A stretch of 64,000 nt of DNA from Bradyrhizobium sp. LHD-71 (GTDB lineage: Bacteria > Pseudomonadota > Alphaproteobacteria > Rhizobiales > Xanthobacteraceae). The translations under genes were made by a program, and so were the position numbers. Below, piece after piece: positions 9,477 through 18,627 of the stretch (the first letter of the stretch is position 1; each line of letters opens with the position of its first letter). The notes below the pieces were generated by a model. The model did no database searches and was not told where the DNA came from. It saw only the letters and a program-made list of their open reading frames with translations. The stretch lies in contig NZ_JAVIFX010000018.1 of the NCBI RefSeq assembly GCF_031157255.1, forward strand, positions 62,001-126,000, in the 5' to 3' direction.

Positions 9477-10184
9477 TTACCTTGATGCCCGCGCTGCATA
9501 GCGGTTCCAACCATCCGCACGCAAGCGGCAGGCGGGACATTCGCCGCAACCAAAACCCCAGTCGTGGCGGACATTCCGCACCCCGAGATAGCAGGAGTGC
9601 GACCGCTCGCGGATGAGGTCGACCAGTCCGTCGCCGCCCAGCTCGTCGGCAAGCGTCCAGGTCGCGGCCTTGTCGCGCCACATCAACGGTGTGTGCAGGA
9701 CGAAGCGGCGCTCCATGCCCAGATTGATTGCCACCTGCAAAGCCTTGATGGTGTCGTCGCGGCAATCGGGATAGCCGGAATAATCGGTTTCGCAGACCCC
9801 GGCCACAATGTGCTTGATACCGCGCCGGTAGGCGAGCGCCGCAGCGAATGTCAGGAAGATGAGATTGCGGCCGGGCACGAATGTGTTCGGTAGACCTCCC
9901 TCGCTCATCGTGATTTCGACGTCGCGCGTGAGCGCTGTTTCGGAAACGGCTCCAAGCGTCGGGATGTCGAGCGTGTGGTGCTCGCCGAGCTTTGCAGCCC
10001 GGGTCGCATCGAGCGCTTTCAATCCGTCGAGCAGCGGCTCGCGGCATGTGAGCTCGACCGAATGGCGCTGACCATAGGCAAAGCCGACAGTCTCGACACG
10101 GTGGAACCGCGCCAGCGCCCATGCAAGGCACGTCGCCGAATCCTGCCCGCCCGAAAACAATACCAGTGCCGCCTGCGGTTCCAC
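9477..10184 (-). CDS. queC: 7-cyano-7-deazaguanine synthase QueC
   Basis: Converts 7-carboxy-7-deazaguanine to preQ0 using ATP and ammonia, a step in queuosine tRNA modification. The PP-loop ATP motif [11 protein letters not shown] is at residues 8-18, [16 protein letters not shown] is characteristic, and the C terminus holds the zinc cysteines in [11 protein letters not shown]. The GTG at 10184 is preferred: GAGGAG lies 7 bases upstream and gives 235 aa, matching the E. coli protein (231 aa). It is the first gene of a two-gene operon with the transporter. The divergent mazG begins about 120 bp away. Confidence 0.93.
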   Translation of the reverse strand: MEPQAALVLFSGGQDSATCLAWALARFHRVETVGFAYGQRHSVELTCREPLLDGLKALDATRAAKLGEHHTLDIPTLGAVSETALTRDVEITMSEGGLPNTFVPGRNLIFLTFAAALAYRRGIKHIVAGVCETDYSGYPDCRDDTIKALQVAINLGMERRFVLHTPLMWRDKAATWTLADELGGDGLVDLIRERSHSCYLGVRNVRHDWGFGCGECPACRLRADGWNRYAARASR

Positions 10185-10303
10185 GTCGTAGCTCCTCGAT
10201 CGAGGGATTAGCACCTGCGCGGAACGAGGCCAACAGAGCCGGCAGGGGTGCGCTGGACCTCCCCCTGAGGCATAAGTGGGGGACAATGAACAACAGGTGT
10301 GAA

Positions 10304-11125
10304 ATGACCCCATCCCGCGACATCGGCCGTCTGCTCGAAATCATGGCCGCGCTACGCACACCGGCAACCGGCTGTCCATGGGACGTCGAGCAGACCTTCG
10401 CGACCATTGCGCCATATACGATCGAGGAGGCCTATGAGGTTGCCGACGCGATTGCACGGAACGACCTCGATGACCTGCGGGACGAGCTGGGCGACCTCCT
10501 GCTTCAAGTCGTGTTCCACACCCGCATGGCCGAGGAGGAGAAGGCTTTCGATTTCGGCGATGTGGTTGAGGCCATCACGCGCAAACTGATCCGCAGACAT
10601 CCGCATGTGTTCGGTGAAACGGCAGGCCCGGCGACCCATGAACAGATCAAGGACACGTGGGAGATCATCAAGAAACAGGAGAAGGCCGAGCGGGCTGCGC
10701 GATACCCTGCGCGCGAGCCAAACGAGTCGTCGTTGCTTGCGTCAGTGAAAGCCGGAGCGCCGGCACTGAGCCGCGCGTTCGAACTGCAGAGGAAAGCTTC
10801 GAGCGTCGGTTTCGATTGGAAGGAGGCCCGCCCTGTGCTCGACAAGATCAGGGAAGAGACCGATGAAATCGAGACGGCAGTCGCCTCCGGCGAACGCGGC
10901 GAGATCGGCGAAGAGATAGGCGATCTGATTTTCACCGCGATCAACCTGGCGCGGGTCTGCGGCATCGACCCCGAAAGCGCGCTGCGCGCGACGAACGTCA
11001 AATTCGAGCGCCGCTTCGCCTACATCGAAGAAGCTGTCGCGGCGCGCGGCCGCACGCTCGAGCAAAGTTCGCTCGAGGAAATGGATGGCCTTTGGACCGA
11101 GGCGAAGGACGCAGAAGCGAGGTAA
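10304..11125 (+). CDS. mazG: Nucleoside triphosphate pyrophosphohydrolase MazG
   Basis: House-cleaning NTP pyrophosphatase that hydrolyses NTPs and dNTPs to monophosphates. It has the two MazG domains: the first contains [15 protein letters not shown] and [10 protein letters not shown]...[21 protein letters not shown] with the EExxE-type metal site, the second [11 protein letters not shown]...[19 protein letters not shown]. Length 273 aa is near the E. coli protein (263). The ATG at 10304 is chosen because AGGTG lies 4 bases upstream; an in-frame ATG at 10286 is the alternative. MazG commonly neighbours hflX and hfq in related genomes, and here it converges toward that block. Confidence 0.93.
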   Translation: MTPSRDIGRLLEIMAALRTPATGCPWDVEQTFATIAPYTIEEAYEVADAIARNDLDDLRDELGDLLLQVVFHTRMAEEEKAFDFGDVVEAITRKLIRRHPHVFGETAGPATHEQIKDTWEIIKKQEKAERAARYPAREPNESSLLASVKAGAPALSRAFELQRKASSVGFDWKEARPVLDKIREETDEIETAVASGERGEIGEEIGDLIFTAINLARVCGIDPESALRATNVKFERRFAYIEEAVAARGRTLEQSSLEEMDGLWTEAKDAEAR

Positions 11126-11204
11126 GCGGCCACGTCAAACCGTTCCGGCGGGACAGCGATGATACCGTCCCGCCATTCGGCGCGACCCTAATCTTCCGCG
11201 CCGA

Positions 11205-11606
11205 CTATTTCGTCGACGAGCGGACCCGTTGAAGGATCTTTTCTCGAAGCGTGGGGTCGTTCTGTGCGACCACCAGAATCTCGGTATATTCGTCAACCGA
11301 GAGGCCCTGGTCCGTCACGGCCTTCGTCAGCGCATTGTTTGCCTCGCCGGCAATGCGCTCCTTGTCGGACGGCGGCGCAGATTCGATCTTCTGCTGATAA
11401 TTTTCCTGGAGAGTCGCCACCTGGCCCAGGGCGGCGGCGACCGCATCGAGCTTGTTATCGGAAAGATCCTTTGCCTTCTCCTTGGCCTTGGCGGAAGGCG
11501 CAGGCTGGGATGGGGCTTGAGCTTGAGCGTACGCAGCCGGAACAGTTGGAACCAGCCACACCGCAGAGAGGAGTGTGGCTGCGAGAAGTTTTCGCTTTAG
11601 GGGCAT
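11205..11606 (-). CDS. Secreted DUF4168-like protein
   Basis: A 133-aa protein with a clear Sec signal peptide (KRKLLAATLLSAVWLVPTVPAAYAQA) and a mature part rich in alanine, glutamine and lysine. The segment LDAVAAALGQVATLQENYQQK followed by LTKAVTDQGLSVDEYTEILVVAQ resembles the DUF4168 pattern of short helical secreted proteins. The ATG at 11606 is chosen for the signal peptide and an AAGGA site upstream; the longer frame to 11768 is not supported. Function unknown. It lies between mazG and hflX, downstream of hflX on the same strand with a 190-bp gap. Confidence 0.72.
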   Translation of the reverse strand: MPLKRKLLAATLLSAVWLVPTVPAAYAQAQAPSQPAPSAKAKEKAKDLSDNKLDAVAAALGQVATLQENYQQKIESAPPSDKERIAGEANNALTKAVTDQGLSVDEYTEILVVAQNDPTLREKILQRVRSSTK

Positions 11607-11798
11607 GTTGCTGTTTCCTTGAACAGGGGCCCTCCACGTTGAGGGCGGCAAGTCACGATCGCAGAAACCGGTCGGCTGCCTGCGTCGGAGATAACGGCTG
11701 AAAGGCGGTTCGTTCCGACCAATCGGGCAAGCTAGATATGTCGCGAAGACATGCCGGAATGTTTCCACAAAGAAGGCGCGGTCCGGCCGCGTAATCGT

Positions 11799-13184
11799 TC
11801 ACACCGTGATCGGCGACAATACGTGGAAACGTTGGGCAACCGCACGGCGCCGATCTTCGTCAACCCGCAACGTGACGATGTAGCGACCTTCGTCGAGGTG
11901 TTTCTCCAGCACTTCGGTATGACGATGCAGCCAGCTCATTCCGGCGCCGTCTCCTGCATCGACGACGAGACGCATCGTCACCTTCGCAGCCGCTAGCCGC
12001 ACTTCGATGGCCTCAAGCAGCGCCTCCAGCCCCTCGCCTGTTGTGGCGGACACCAGATATGGACGTACCTCGCGTGGTCGGAGCGCGGCCATGTTGGCAA
12101 GCCGCCCACGCTCAGCCTCATCGAAGCGGTCGATCTTGTTCCAGACTTCGATGATGTGCTCGCTGCTGTCGGCGTCGATTCCCAGCTGCTGCAATACCGC
12201 TTCAACGTCCCGCTTCTGCGCGTCGGTGTCAGCTTGCGAGATGTCGCGGACATGGATGATGACATCGGCCTCGAGCACTTCTTCCAGCGTCGCGCGAAAG
12301 GCCGCAACCAGCGTTGTCGGCAAATCCGAGATGAAGCCGACCGTATCGGAGAGCATCGCCTTGCCGCCGTGCGGCAGCGTCAGCGCTCTCAGCGTTGGAT
12401 CGAGCGTGGCGAACAGCATGTCTGCCGACTGCACGTCGGCGCGCGTCAGGCGGTTGAAAAGTGTTGATTTGCCGGCGTTGGTGTAGCCCACCAATGCTGC
12501 GATTCGGTAGGGAACGCGCTGCCGGCTGGCCCGGTGCAAGCGCCGCGTCGCACGGACTTTCGTCAGTTCGTTTTCGATCCGGACGATGCGCTCGCCGATC
12601 ATGCGGCGGTCGGCCTCGATCTGGGTCTCGCCCGGCCCTCCCAGAAAGCCGAAGCCGCCGCGCTGTCGTTCGAGGTGGGTCCACGATCGCACCAGCCGGC
12701 TCCGCTGATAATTCAGATGCGCGAGTTCGACCTGCAGCGAGCCTTCTCGCGTCTTCGCGCGTCGACCAAAGATTTCCAGGATCAACCCAGTGCGATCGAG
12801 CACCTTGGCATTCCAGGCCTTCTCGAGGTTGCGCTGCTGGACCGGCGACAGCGCGCAGTCCATCACGACGAGATTGGCTTCGTGCGCAGTGACGAGGCCG
12901 ACGATTTCCTCGACCTTGCCTTTGCCGAGATAGGTCGCCGGCCGAATCTGCGCGATCGGCGCGACGATCGCTTCCTGCACGTCGAGATCGATCGCGCGGG
13001 CAAGTCCAACGGCTTCTTCGAGGCGCGCGCCCGCGCTGCGCGAATGCGCCGCATCCGATGCGGTGCTCCTATCGCCGGGCCGTTGCCGCGGGTAGGGTCC
13101 GATGACGAGGACCCTACCTGCAGTTTTGCCCCCGGCTGACCGTGGACGGTCAGCTGCCCCTTCTCGTCGCTGGCGGGGTTCCAA
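11799..13184 (-). CDS. hflX: GTPase HflX
   Basis: Ribosome-associated GTPase that splits stalled ribosomes and is linked to stress recovery. The N-terminal HflX domain includes LDVQEAIVAPIAQIRPATYLGKGK and the glycine-rich GGFGFLGGPGETQIEADRR. The G domain follows with G1 GYTNAGKST (about residue 234), G3 DTVGFISDLP and G4 NKID. Length 461 aa is typical of rhizobial HflX. A TTG start 11 bp downstream of the hfq stop is used because no good ATG is available before the conserved VLVIGPY strand. Order hfq-hflX is conserved in proteobacteria. Confidence 0.93.
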   Translation of the reverse strand: MEPRQRREGAADRPRSAGGKTAGRVLVIGPYPRQRPGDRSTASDAAHSRSAGARLEEAVGLARAIDLDVQEAIVAPIAQIRPATYLGKGKVEEIVGLVTAHEANLVVMDCALSPVQQRNLEKAWNAKVLDRTGLILEIFGRRAKTREGSLQVELAHLNYQRSRLVRSWTHLERQRGGFGFLGGPGETQIEADRRMIGERIVRIENELTKVRATRRLHRASRQRVPYRIAALVGYTNAGKSTLFNRLTRADVQSADMLFATLDPTLRALTLPHGGKAMLSDTVGFISDLPTTLVAAFRATLEEVLEADVIIHVRDISQADTDAQKRDVEAVLQQLGIDADSSEHIIEVWNKIDRFDEAERGRLANMAALRPREVRPYLVSATTGEGLEALLEAIEVRLAAAKVTMRLVVDAGDGAGMSWLHRHTEVLEKHLDEGRYIVTLRVDEDRRRAVAQRFHVLSPITV

Positions 13185-13195
13185 TCAGTTCTTTC

Positions 13196-13444
13196 TCAAG
13201 CTGGTGCGTCCTCACTGCCCTCGAACAACTGGATCGGAGCGCCCGGCATGATGGTCGAAATCGCGTGCTTGTAGACAAGCTGCGAGTGGCCATCGCGCCG
13301 GAGCAGCAGGCAGAAGTTATCGAACCAGGTGACGATGCCCTGCAGTTTAACTCCGTTGACCAGGAAGATCGTGAGTGGCGTTTTGGTTTTTCTGACGTGA
13401 TTGAGGAAGGTGTCTTGTAGATTTTGTGCGCGTTCGGCCGCCAT
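13196..13444 (-). CDS. hfq: RNA chaperone Hfq
   Basis: An 82-aa Sm-like RNA-binding protein that pairs small RNAs with mRNAs. Sm1 is seen in [20 protein letters not shown] with [20 protein letters not shown], and Sm2 in the family motif YKHAIST. The ATG at 13444 gives the standard short alphaproteobacterial length; the longer frame upstream is excluded. It sits between dat and hflX on the minus strand. In related nitrogen-fixing bacteria Hfq helps expression of nitrogen-fixation regulators, consistent with its place beside ntrYX. Confidence 0.96.
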   Translation of the reverse strand: MAAERAQNLQDTFLNHVRKTKTPLTIFLVNGVKLQGIVTWFDNFCLLLRRDGHSQLVYKHAISTIMPGAPIQLFEGSEDAPA

Positions 13445-13621
13445 CGTTGTTGTCCCGTGATTGTTTTTGTCGTTCGGACTGGCCTTTCTCCAGTTTCGCA
13501 CCTCGGAATAGCCAATCATCGCGTTTCCGAATGTCCCGTTCGGCAACCCGACGCCCCGATTAGATGGCAGGCCGTGTTGTTAGGCAAGGCCGATGCATCA
13601 AATGGGAAGCAATAAATGGTC

Positions 13622-14479
13622 TTATGAGAGGTGGGCGAAGCGGTGGAATTCTTCCCTCAGCCGCTGCGAAACGGAACCCGGCTTGCCATCGCCGACGGTG
13701 CGCTCGTCGATCTTGACCACAGGCATCACAAGCTGGCTGGCGGAGGTCACAAAGGCCTCGGCCGCTGCCTGGGCTTCCGCGACTGTGAACGGCCGCTCTT
13801 CCAGGCGCAACTGCAGCGCCTCGATCACCTCCAGCAACACGGCGCGCGTGATGCCGGACAGGATGTGATTGTCGACCATCCGCGTCACGACGCGTCCATC
13901 GGCGGTTACGATCCAGGCGTTGCTTGACGAGCCCTCCGTGACGAAGCCATCGGTATCCACGAACCACGCCTCGTTAGCACCGCGCTCCCTGGCCGCCTGT
14001 TTGGCGAGCACATTGGGCAGCAGCGACACGGATTTGATGTCGACGCGCGGCCAGCGATTTTCTGGAGTCGTAATGACGGCGATGCCCTTCTTCGCGGTCT
14101 CCTGATTTTTGTCGTAACTCAGATTTTTGGCGGTCACGACAACGCTCGGCCGGACGGCAGCCTGCGGGAACGCGTGGTCGCGCCGTGCAACGCCACGGGT
14201 GATCTGCAGATAGACGAGACCATAGTCGACGCGATTGCGCCGCACGGTTTCATGAAGAACGACTTCGAGGGCCGTGAGCGGCATCGGCTGCGTGATACGC
14301 AATTCGCGGAGTGATCGCTGCAGACGCGCGAGATGACGCGGTGCGTCGACCAGTTTGCCGCTGCGGACTTCACAGACCTCATAGACGCCGTCGGCAAACT
14401 GATAGCCGCGATCCTCGACGTTCACGTTGGCTTCGCGCGCCGGCAGATAGCGGCCATTGACATAGGCAATACGTGACAT
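13622..14479 (-). CDS. dat: D-amino-acid aminotransferase (class IV, PLP)
   Basis: Fold-type IV PLP aminotransferase of 285 aa. Recognisable segments are YVNGRYLPAREANVNVEDRGYQFADGVYEV, the catalytic lysine in DIKSVSLLPNVLAKQAA, and EGSSSNAWIV followed by the phosphate-binding ILSGITRAVLLE. These fit D-alanine-type aminotransferases rather than branched-chain IlvE, though 4-amino-4-deoxychorismate lyase activity cannot be excluded. It lies between ntrX (26 bp) and hfq on the minus strand, a position seen in rhizobia. Substrate assignment is by family resemblance only. Confidence 0.9.
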   Translation of the reverse strand: MSRIAYVNGRYLPAREANVNVEDRGYQFADGVYEVCEVRSGKLVDAPRHLARLQRSLRELRITQPMPLTALEVVLHETVRRNRVDYGLVYLQITRGVARRDHAFPQAAVRPSVVVTAKNLSYDKNQETAKKGIAVITTPENRWPRVDIKSVSLLPNVLAKQAARERGANEAWFVDTDGFVTEGSSSNAWIVTADGRVVTRMVDNHILSGITRAVLLEVIEALQLRLEERPFTVAEAQAAAEAFVTSASQLVMPVVKIDERTVGDGKPGSVSQRLREEFHRFAHLS

Positions 14480-14505
14480 GATTTCCCCGCCCCTGTTCGG
14501 GATGC

Positions 14506-15876
14506 TTATCCGACGCCGAGCGCTTTCAGTTTGCGGTGAAGCGCCGAACGCTCCATGCCGACAAACTCCGCGGTGCGCGAGATGTTGCCTGAGAAGCGGC
14601 TGATCTGCGCGATCAGATAGTCGCGCTCGAAGACCTCGCGCGCTTCACGCAGCGGCAATCCCATGATGTGCTCGCCGTTGTGACCAGTCGGCATCGCCGG
14701 CACCATCGAGCCGACATCCTGCGGCAGCATATCTGCGGTGATGGTGGCGTCGGGATCACCGCCGGCCAGGATCATCAGCCGCTCGACGTTGTTGCGAAGT
14801 TGTCTGACGTTGCCGGGCCAGACATGCGACTGCAGCACCGCCATCGCATCGGCGCCGATCTTGCGCCGTGGCAGGCCGGTCGCCAGCGAGATCTGGTCCA
14901 TGAAGTGTTCGACCAGCTCCGGGATATCCTCCCTGCGATCCGATAGCGGCGGCACGCGGATCGGGACCACCGAGAGACGGTGATAGAGATCCTCGCGGAA
15001 ACGCCCTTCGGCGATCTCCACCTCCAGATTGCGGGTCGTCGAGGATACGATACGAACATCGACGCTCACCTTCGTCACCCCGCCGACGCGCTGGAATGTC
15101 TGGTCGACCAGCACCCGCAAAATTTTGCTCTGCGTCTCGCGCGGCATGTCCGCGACTTCGTCGATGAACAAGGTGCCGCCATGCGCCTCTTCGAGCGCGC
15201 CGGCTTTGCGCTGAAAGTCGCCATTCGACTGCTCTACGCCGAACAGCTCGACCTCCATGCGCTCGGGCACGATTGCTGCCGCATTGATGACGACGAAGGG
15301 GCCCTCCGCGCGGCTCGACATGCTGTGCAGCGTGCGAGCGGCCAGCTCCTTGCCGCCGCCCGCGGGGCCGACGATCATGATCCGGCTGTTGGCCTTGGCC
15401 GCGCGCTCGACCGTCTGGCGAAGCTGATTCATGCTCGGTGAGCGGCCGATCATCGTCGAGGACACCGGCGCGAGCTGTTTCAACTCCCTGACCTCGCGCT
15501 TCAGCCGCGATGTCTCAAGCGCGCGGTTGGCGACGAGGATCAGCCGGTCGGCCTTGAACGGCTTCTCGATGAAATCGTAGGCGCCTTTCTTGATCGCGGC
15601 GACTGCGGTTTCGATGTTGCCGTGGCCGGAAATCATCACCACCGGAACTTCCGCGTGGTGCTGCTTGATGACTTCCAGAAGCTGCAAACCGTCGAGTTTG
15701 CTCCCTTGCAGCCAGATGTCCAGGAACACCATGCTGGGCCGTCGATTGACGATTTCGGCCATCGCCGTGTCGCTGTCGCGCGCCGTGCGTGTGCCGAAAC
15801 CCTCATCCTCGAGGATCCCCGCAACAAGTTCGCGAATGTCGGCCTCATCATCGACGATCAGAATATCGTGGGGCAT
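14506..15876 (-). CDS. ntrX: Response regulator NtrX
   Basis: Response regulator paired with the membrane kinase NtrY for nitrogen and redox control. The receiver domain has the phosphorylatable aspartate at about 53 (FLDIW). An AAA+ domain and a C-terminal Fis-type helix-turn-helix (ISRTAEFVGMERSALHRKLKAL) follow. The Walker A reads GPAGGGKE rather than GESGTGKE, and the region after ELFG (about 213-226) lacks the GAFTGA loop needed to contact sigma-54. This is a known trait of alphaproteobacterial NtrX and argues for a sigma-54-independent mode. The ATG at 15876 is 17 bp after ntrY. Confidence 0.95.
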   Translation of the reverse strand: MPHDILIVDDEADIRELVAGILEDEGFGTRTARDSDTAMAEIVNRRPSMVFLDIWLQGSKLDGLQLLEVIKQHHAEVPVVMISGHGNIETAVAAIKKGAYDFIEKPFKADRLILVANRALETSRLKREVRELKQLAPVSSTMIGRSPSMNQLRQTVERAAKANSRIMIVGPAGGGKELAARTLHSMSSRAEGPFVVINAAAIVPERMEVELFGVEQSNGDFQRKAGALEEAHGGTLFIDEVADMPRETQSKILRVLVDQTFQRVGGVTKVSVDVRIVSSTTRNLEVEIAEGRFREDLYHRLSVVPIRVPPLSDRREDIPELVEHFMDQISLATGLPRRKIGADAMAVLQSHVWPGNVRQLRNNVERLMILAGGDPDATITADMLPQDVGSMVPAMPTGHNGEHIMGLPLREAREVFERDYLIAQISRFSGNISRTAEFVGMERSALHRKLKALGVG

Positions 15877-15893
15877 GGTTTCTGTTCGCTTTG

Positions 15894-18152
15894 TTACTTT
15901 GCAGCAGCAGTTTCTGGACTGGCGGTTGCTGGCGTCGTCGTGATGCCGGCTGCGGCAAACCGCAGCCGCATCCATGCGCCCCGTTGGCCTGGAACGATTT
16001 CCGAGGCGTCATTAAGTTCAATACGGCCGCCGTGATCTTCGAGAATGCGTCCGACGATCGCGAGGCCGAGACCCGTCCCCTTCTCTCGCGTCGTCACATA
16101 CGGCTCCAAAAGCCGCGACCGGCTTTCCTTCGGCAGACCGACGCCGTTGTCGATGACGTCGATGACGACATCGTCGCCGTCGCGCGCCGCCCGCACGTCG
16201 ATCCGGCCCTTGCCCGCAACGGCTTCCTGCGGCGCTGCTATGATCGCTTCCGAAGCATTCTTGATAATGTTCTGAAGGCCTTGCGAAATCAGCCGCCGGT
16301 CGAATCGCGCCAGCATCGGGTCTTCCTTGATCTCGCTTTCGATGTCGATGTCCGGATGCCCGACGCGCATCAGGAAGACGACCTGACGGACCGTGTCGGC
16401 CACATCCTCGTTTTCGATTACCGGCTTGGGCATGCGCGCGAAGCGAGAGAACTCATCCACCATACGTCGGATATCATCGACCTGACGCACGATTGTGTCC
16501 GTACATTGGTCAAAGACGGTTCGATCCTCGACGATCACTTTTCCGTATTTCCGGCGGATACGTTCGGCCGACAACTGGATCGGCGTCAGCGGGTTCTTGA
16601 TTTCGTGCGCAATGCGTCGGGCCACGTCCGCCCAAGCGGACGTGCGCTGCGCGGAGACGAGCTCCGTGATGTCGTCCAGCGTGATGATGTAGCTGTCCTG
16701 GGTATGACCGCTCTGCTCCGCGCTGACGCGCACGGACAAATTCCGGTCCTTGCCGCCGCGGCTGATGGTGATCTGGCCCTGTACGAGCCGCTGCATGCCC
16801 TCGCGCGCCGTCCCCATCATCTCGTTCAGTTCAGGAACGATGTCCGACAGCGGACGGCCGAGTGCTTCGGATTCTGGATGACCGATCAGCTTTTCGGCGG
16901 AACGGTTGAGGATGCCGATCTTGCCCTCCTCGTCCACGCCGATGATGCCGGCGCTGGCCGAGGACAGCACCGCCTCGATGAAGCGCCGGCGGCTGTCGAT
17001 CACCTCGCTGGCGCGGACCAGGTCATCGCGCTGCGTGCGCAACTCGACGGTCATCTTGTTGAACGTCTCGCCGAGGCTGGCGAGGTCACCTTCCGACTTG
17101 TTCACCGGAACCTGGACCTTTAGGTCGCCGGTCGACACGAGATTGGCGGCCGCCATCAGCCGCCGGATCGGTGCCACCAGCCAGTTGGCGAAATTCAACC
17201 CCATCAGCACCGACGACATCAGCAGCGCAAGCGTGATGACTGTGAACATCAGCGCAAAGGCAACCTGGATGCCGAGCCGCCGTGACTCGATTTCGGCAAA
17301 TTCCGCGACGCCCTCCTGGGTGATCTGCAGCCGCGCGACCACGCGCGGATCGAGCAGGCGTGCGACATACAGGAAGGTGTTGTCATAGGCCCGCAGGCGG
17401 ATCACCGCCGCCACATAATTCTGCTCGATGAAGACCGCCATCTGCGGCTCGTCTTCCGTCACGTTGCTCAGAAATTCCGGCGCCGGCGTCGTGAACGTCT
17501 GGCGGATGCCGGTTGCGGCCGACTCCACGATATTACGGTCCTTATCGATGAGCATGGCGCCGGGCAGATTGCGCGCCTGGGCGCCTGACGTGAGATATCG
17601 CCGGAAGCTTTCCCGGTCCTGATCGAACAGGGGCCGTGCGCCCGTGAGATCGCTCGCCATCGCAAGAATATCACCGCGTATCGAGCGCGCATGCTCGTTG
17701 AGATAGGCGTTGGCGACGATGACCGAGTTCTCGATCACTGCCTTGGTTCGTGTGGAGAACAGCCGGTCGAGACCGCGATCGAGCGTAATGTTGGCGATGA
17801 GCGCGACCAGCACCGACGGCAGTACTGCAATCACTGAGAACAAGCCCACGATCTGCACATGCAGCCGTGCGGCAGCCCTGCCCCGCCGGCGCGCCTGGAT
17901 GACCTGCCAGACCTCGACCCCGATGATCGTCAGGAGCAGCAGGATCGTCGCCGAATTGATCCCGAGGAAAGTCATGACGACGTCGTGAGTCGGCACGATC
18001 GGCGTCAGACCCATCAACACCACGAAGGTGAGGAACGCGGACAGAACCGCCAGGGCAATGGCAATGCCGGCCAGCAGTCGCCGTGGCGACCAGCGGCGAC
18101 GTTCGGCGGCTGGAGATTCCAGCATCTCAGTTGCCGCTTCGGCGGTTGTCAT
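15894..18152 (-). CDS. ntrY: Membrane sensor histidine kinase NtrY
   Basis: Sensor kinase of the NtrYX pair. Three hydrophobic segments stand in the first ~150 residues and a fourth near 320, the latter two enclosing a large periplasmic region; HAMP, PAS (SSASAGIIGVDEEGKIGILNRS), HisKA with histidine in [20 protein letters not shown], and an ATPase domain with NIIKNASEAI, DNGVGLP and GTGLGLAIV follow. Length with the ATG at 18152 is 752 aa; a GTG at 18248 would add 32 non-conserved residues. It heads the ntrY-ntrX-dat-hfq-hflX run. Upstream, a foreign-looking plus-strand iron operon separates it from ntrC, its usual neighbour. Confidence 0.95.
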   Translation of the reverse strand: MTTAEAATEMLESPAAERRRWSPRRLLAGIAIALAVLSAFLTFVVLMGLTPIVPTHDVVMTFLGINSATILLLLTIIGVEVWQVIQARRRGRAAARLHVQIVGLFSVIAVLPSVLVALIANITLDRGLDRLFSTRTKAVIENSVIVANAYLNEHARSIRGDILAMASDLTGARPLFDQDRESFRRYLTSGAQARNLPGAMLIDKDRNIVESAATGIRQTFTTPAPEFLSNVTEDEPQMAVFIEQNYVAAVIRLRAYDNTFLYVARLLDPRVVARLQITQEGVAEFAEIESRRLGIQVAFALMFTVITLALLMSSVLMGLNFANWLVAPIRRLMAAANLVSTGDLKVQVPVNKSEGDLASLGETFNKMTVELRTQRDDLVRASEVIDSRRRFIEAVLSSASAGIIGVDEEGKIGILNRSAEKLIGHPESEALGRPLSDIVPELNEMMGTAREGMQRLVQGQITISRGGKDRNLSVRVSAEQSGHTQDSYIITLDDITELVSAQRTSAWADVARRIAHEIKNPLTPIQLSAERIRRKYGKVIVEDRTVFDQCTDTIVRQVDDIRRMVDEFSRFARMPKPVIENEDVADTVRQVVFLMRVGHPDIDIESEIKEDPMLARFDRRLISQGLQNIIKNASEAIIAAPQEAVAGKGRIDVRAARDGDDVVIDVIDNGVGLPKESRSRLLEPYVTTREKGTGLGLAIVGRILEDHGGRIELNDASEIVPGQRGAWMRLRFAAAGITTTPATASPETAAAK

Positions 18153-18627
18153 GAGCGAGGTACGTTGCGCTGTGGGCAGTATCAGACGACGCAAAACATC
18201 AACTGATGCAATTGTACAACATTTGTTGCTTAATTGCGACAATTCCACGGCGTGCCGGCGATTTCAAGGCCGATTGGGTTTTCGGCGCGAACTTGTGGAT
18301 CGTGGTCGTCGGTCATGCGGCGGCGCGACCGCGTTTGCAGCCGTTTTGCCGGCCCTGGGATGCTCCTGCTTTTGCCGTGACGATTGCGAACCGCGAGGCT
18401 CCGTCGCGCTATCGTCTTCGCGAGGTCGCTGGCTCGAGCGAACGTCAAGCGTTGGCTGATACAGTTTTTCGCCTAACGCGTGTCATCGCGTCAAAGCATT
18501 TGCCAGACCGAGCGATGAATTGTCGATGTTAGAATCAGACTAAGAAGCTCTTACGCACATTCGCAAAGTAATTCTAAATCGGTTCTGTTGCTTCCGTACC
18601 TTCGATTTCTTAGTCAGACGCCCTCGG
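18153..18627. promoter_or_regulatory. Divergent control region between ntrY and the TonB receptor operon
   Basis: A 475-bp region without a convincing gene. Its right part is AT-rich compared with its surroundings. TTAGAAT at 18529-18535 and its inverse ATTCTAA at 18571-18577 are 42 bp apart; these resemble half-sites of the iron-control element recognised by Irr in Bradyrhizobium, though the usual close spacing is absent. A second inverted pair is GACTAAGAA at 18538-18546 and TTCTTAGTC at 18607-18615, which could form a leader hairpin just before the receptor start. Iron-responsive control is inference. Confidence 0.4.

Noticed and set aside
15789-17123. 444-aa plus-strand open frame
   Set aside because: Antisense to ntrX and ntrY. 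Composition is the arginine/aspartate/histidine-rich type of shadow frames and it has no recognisable motif.
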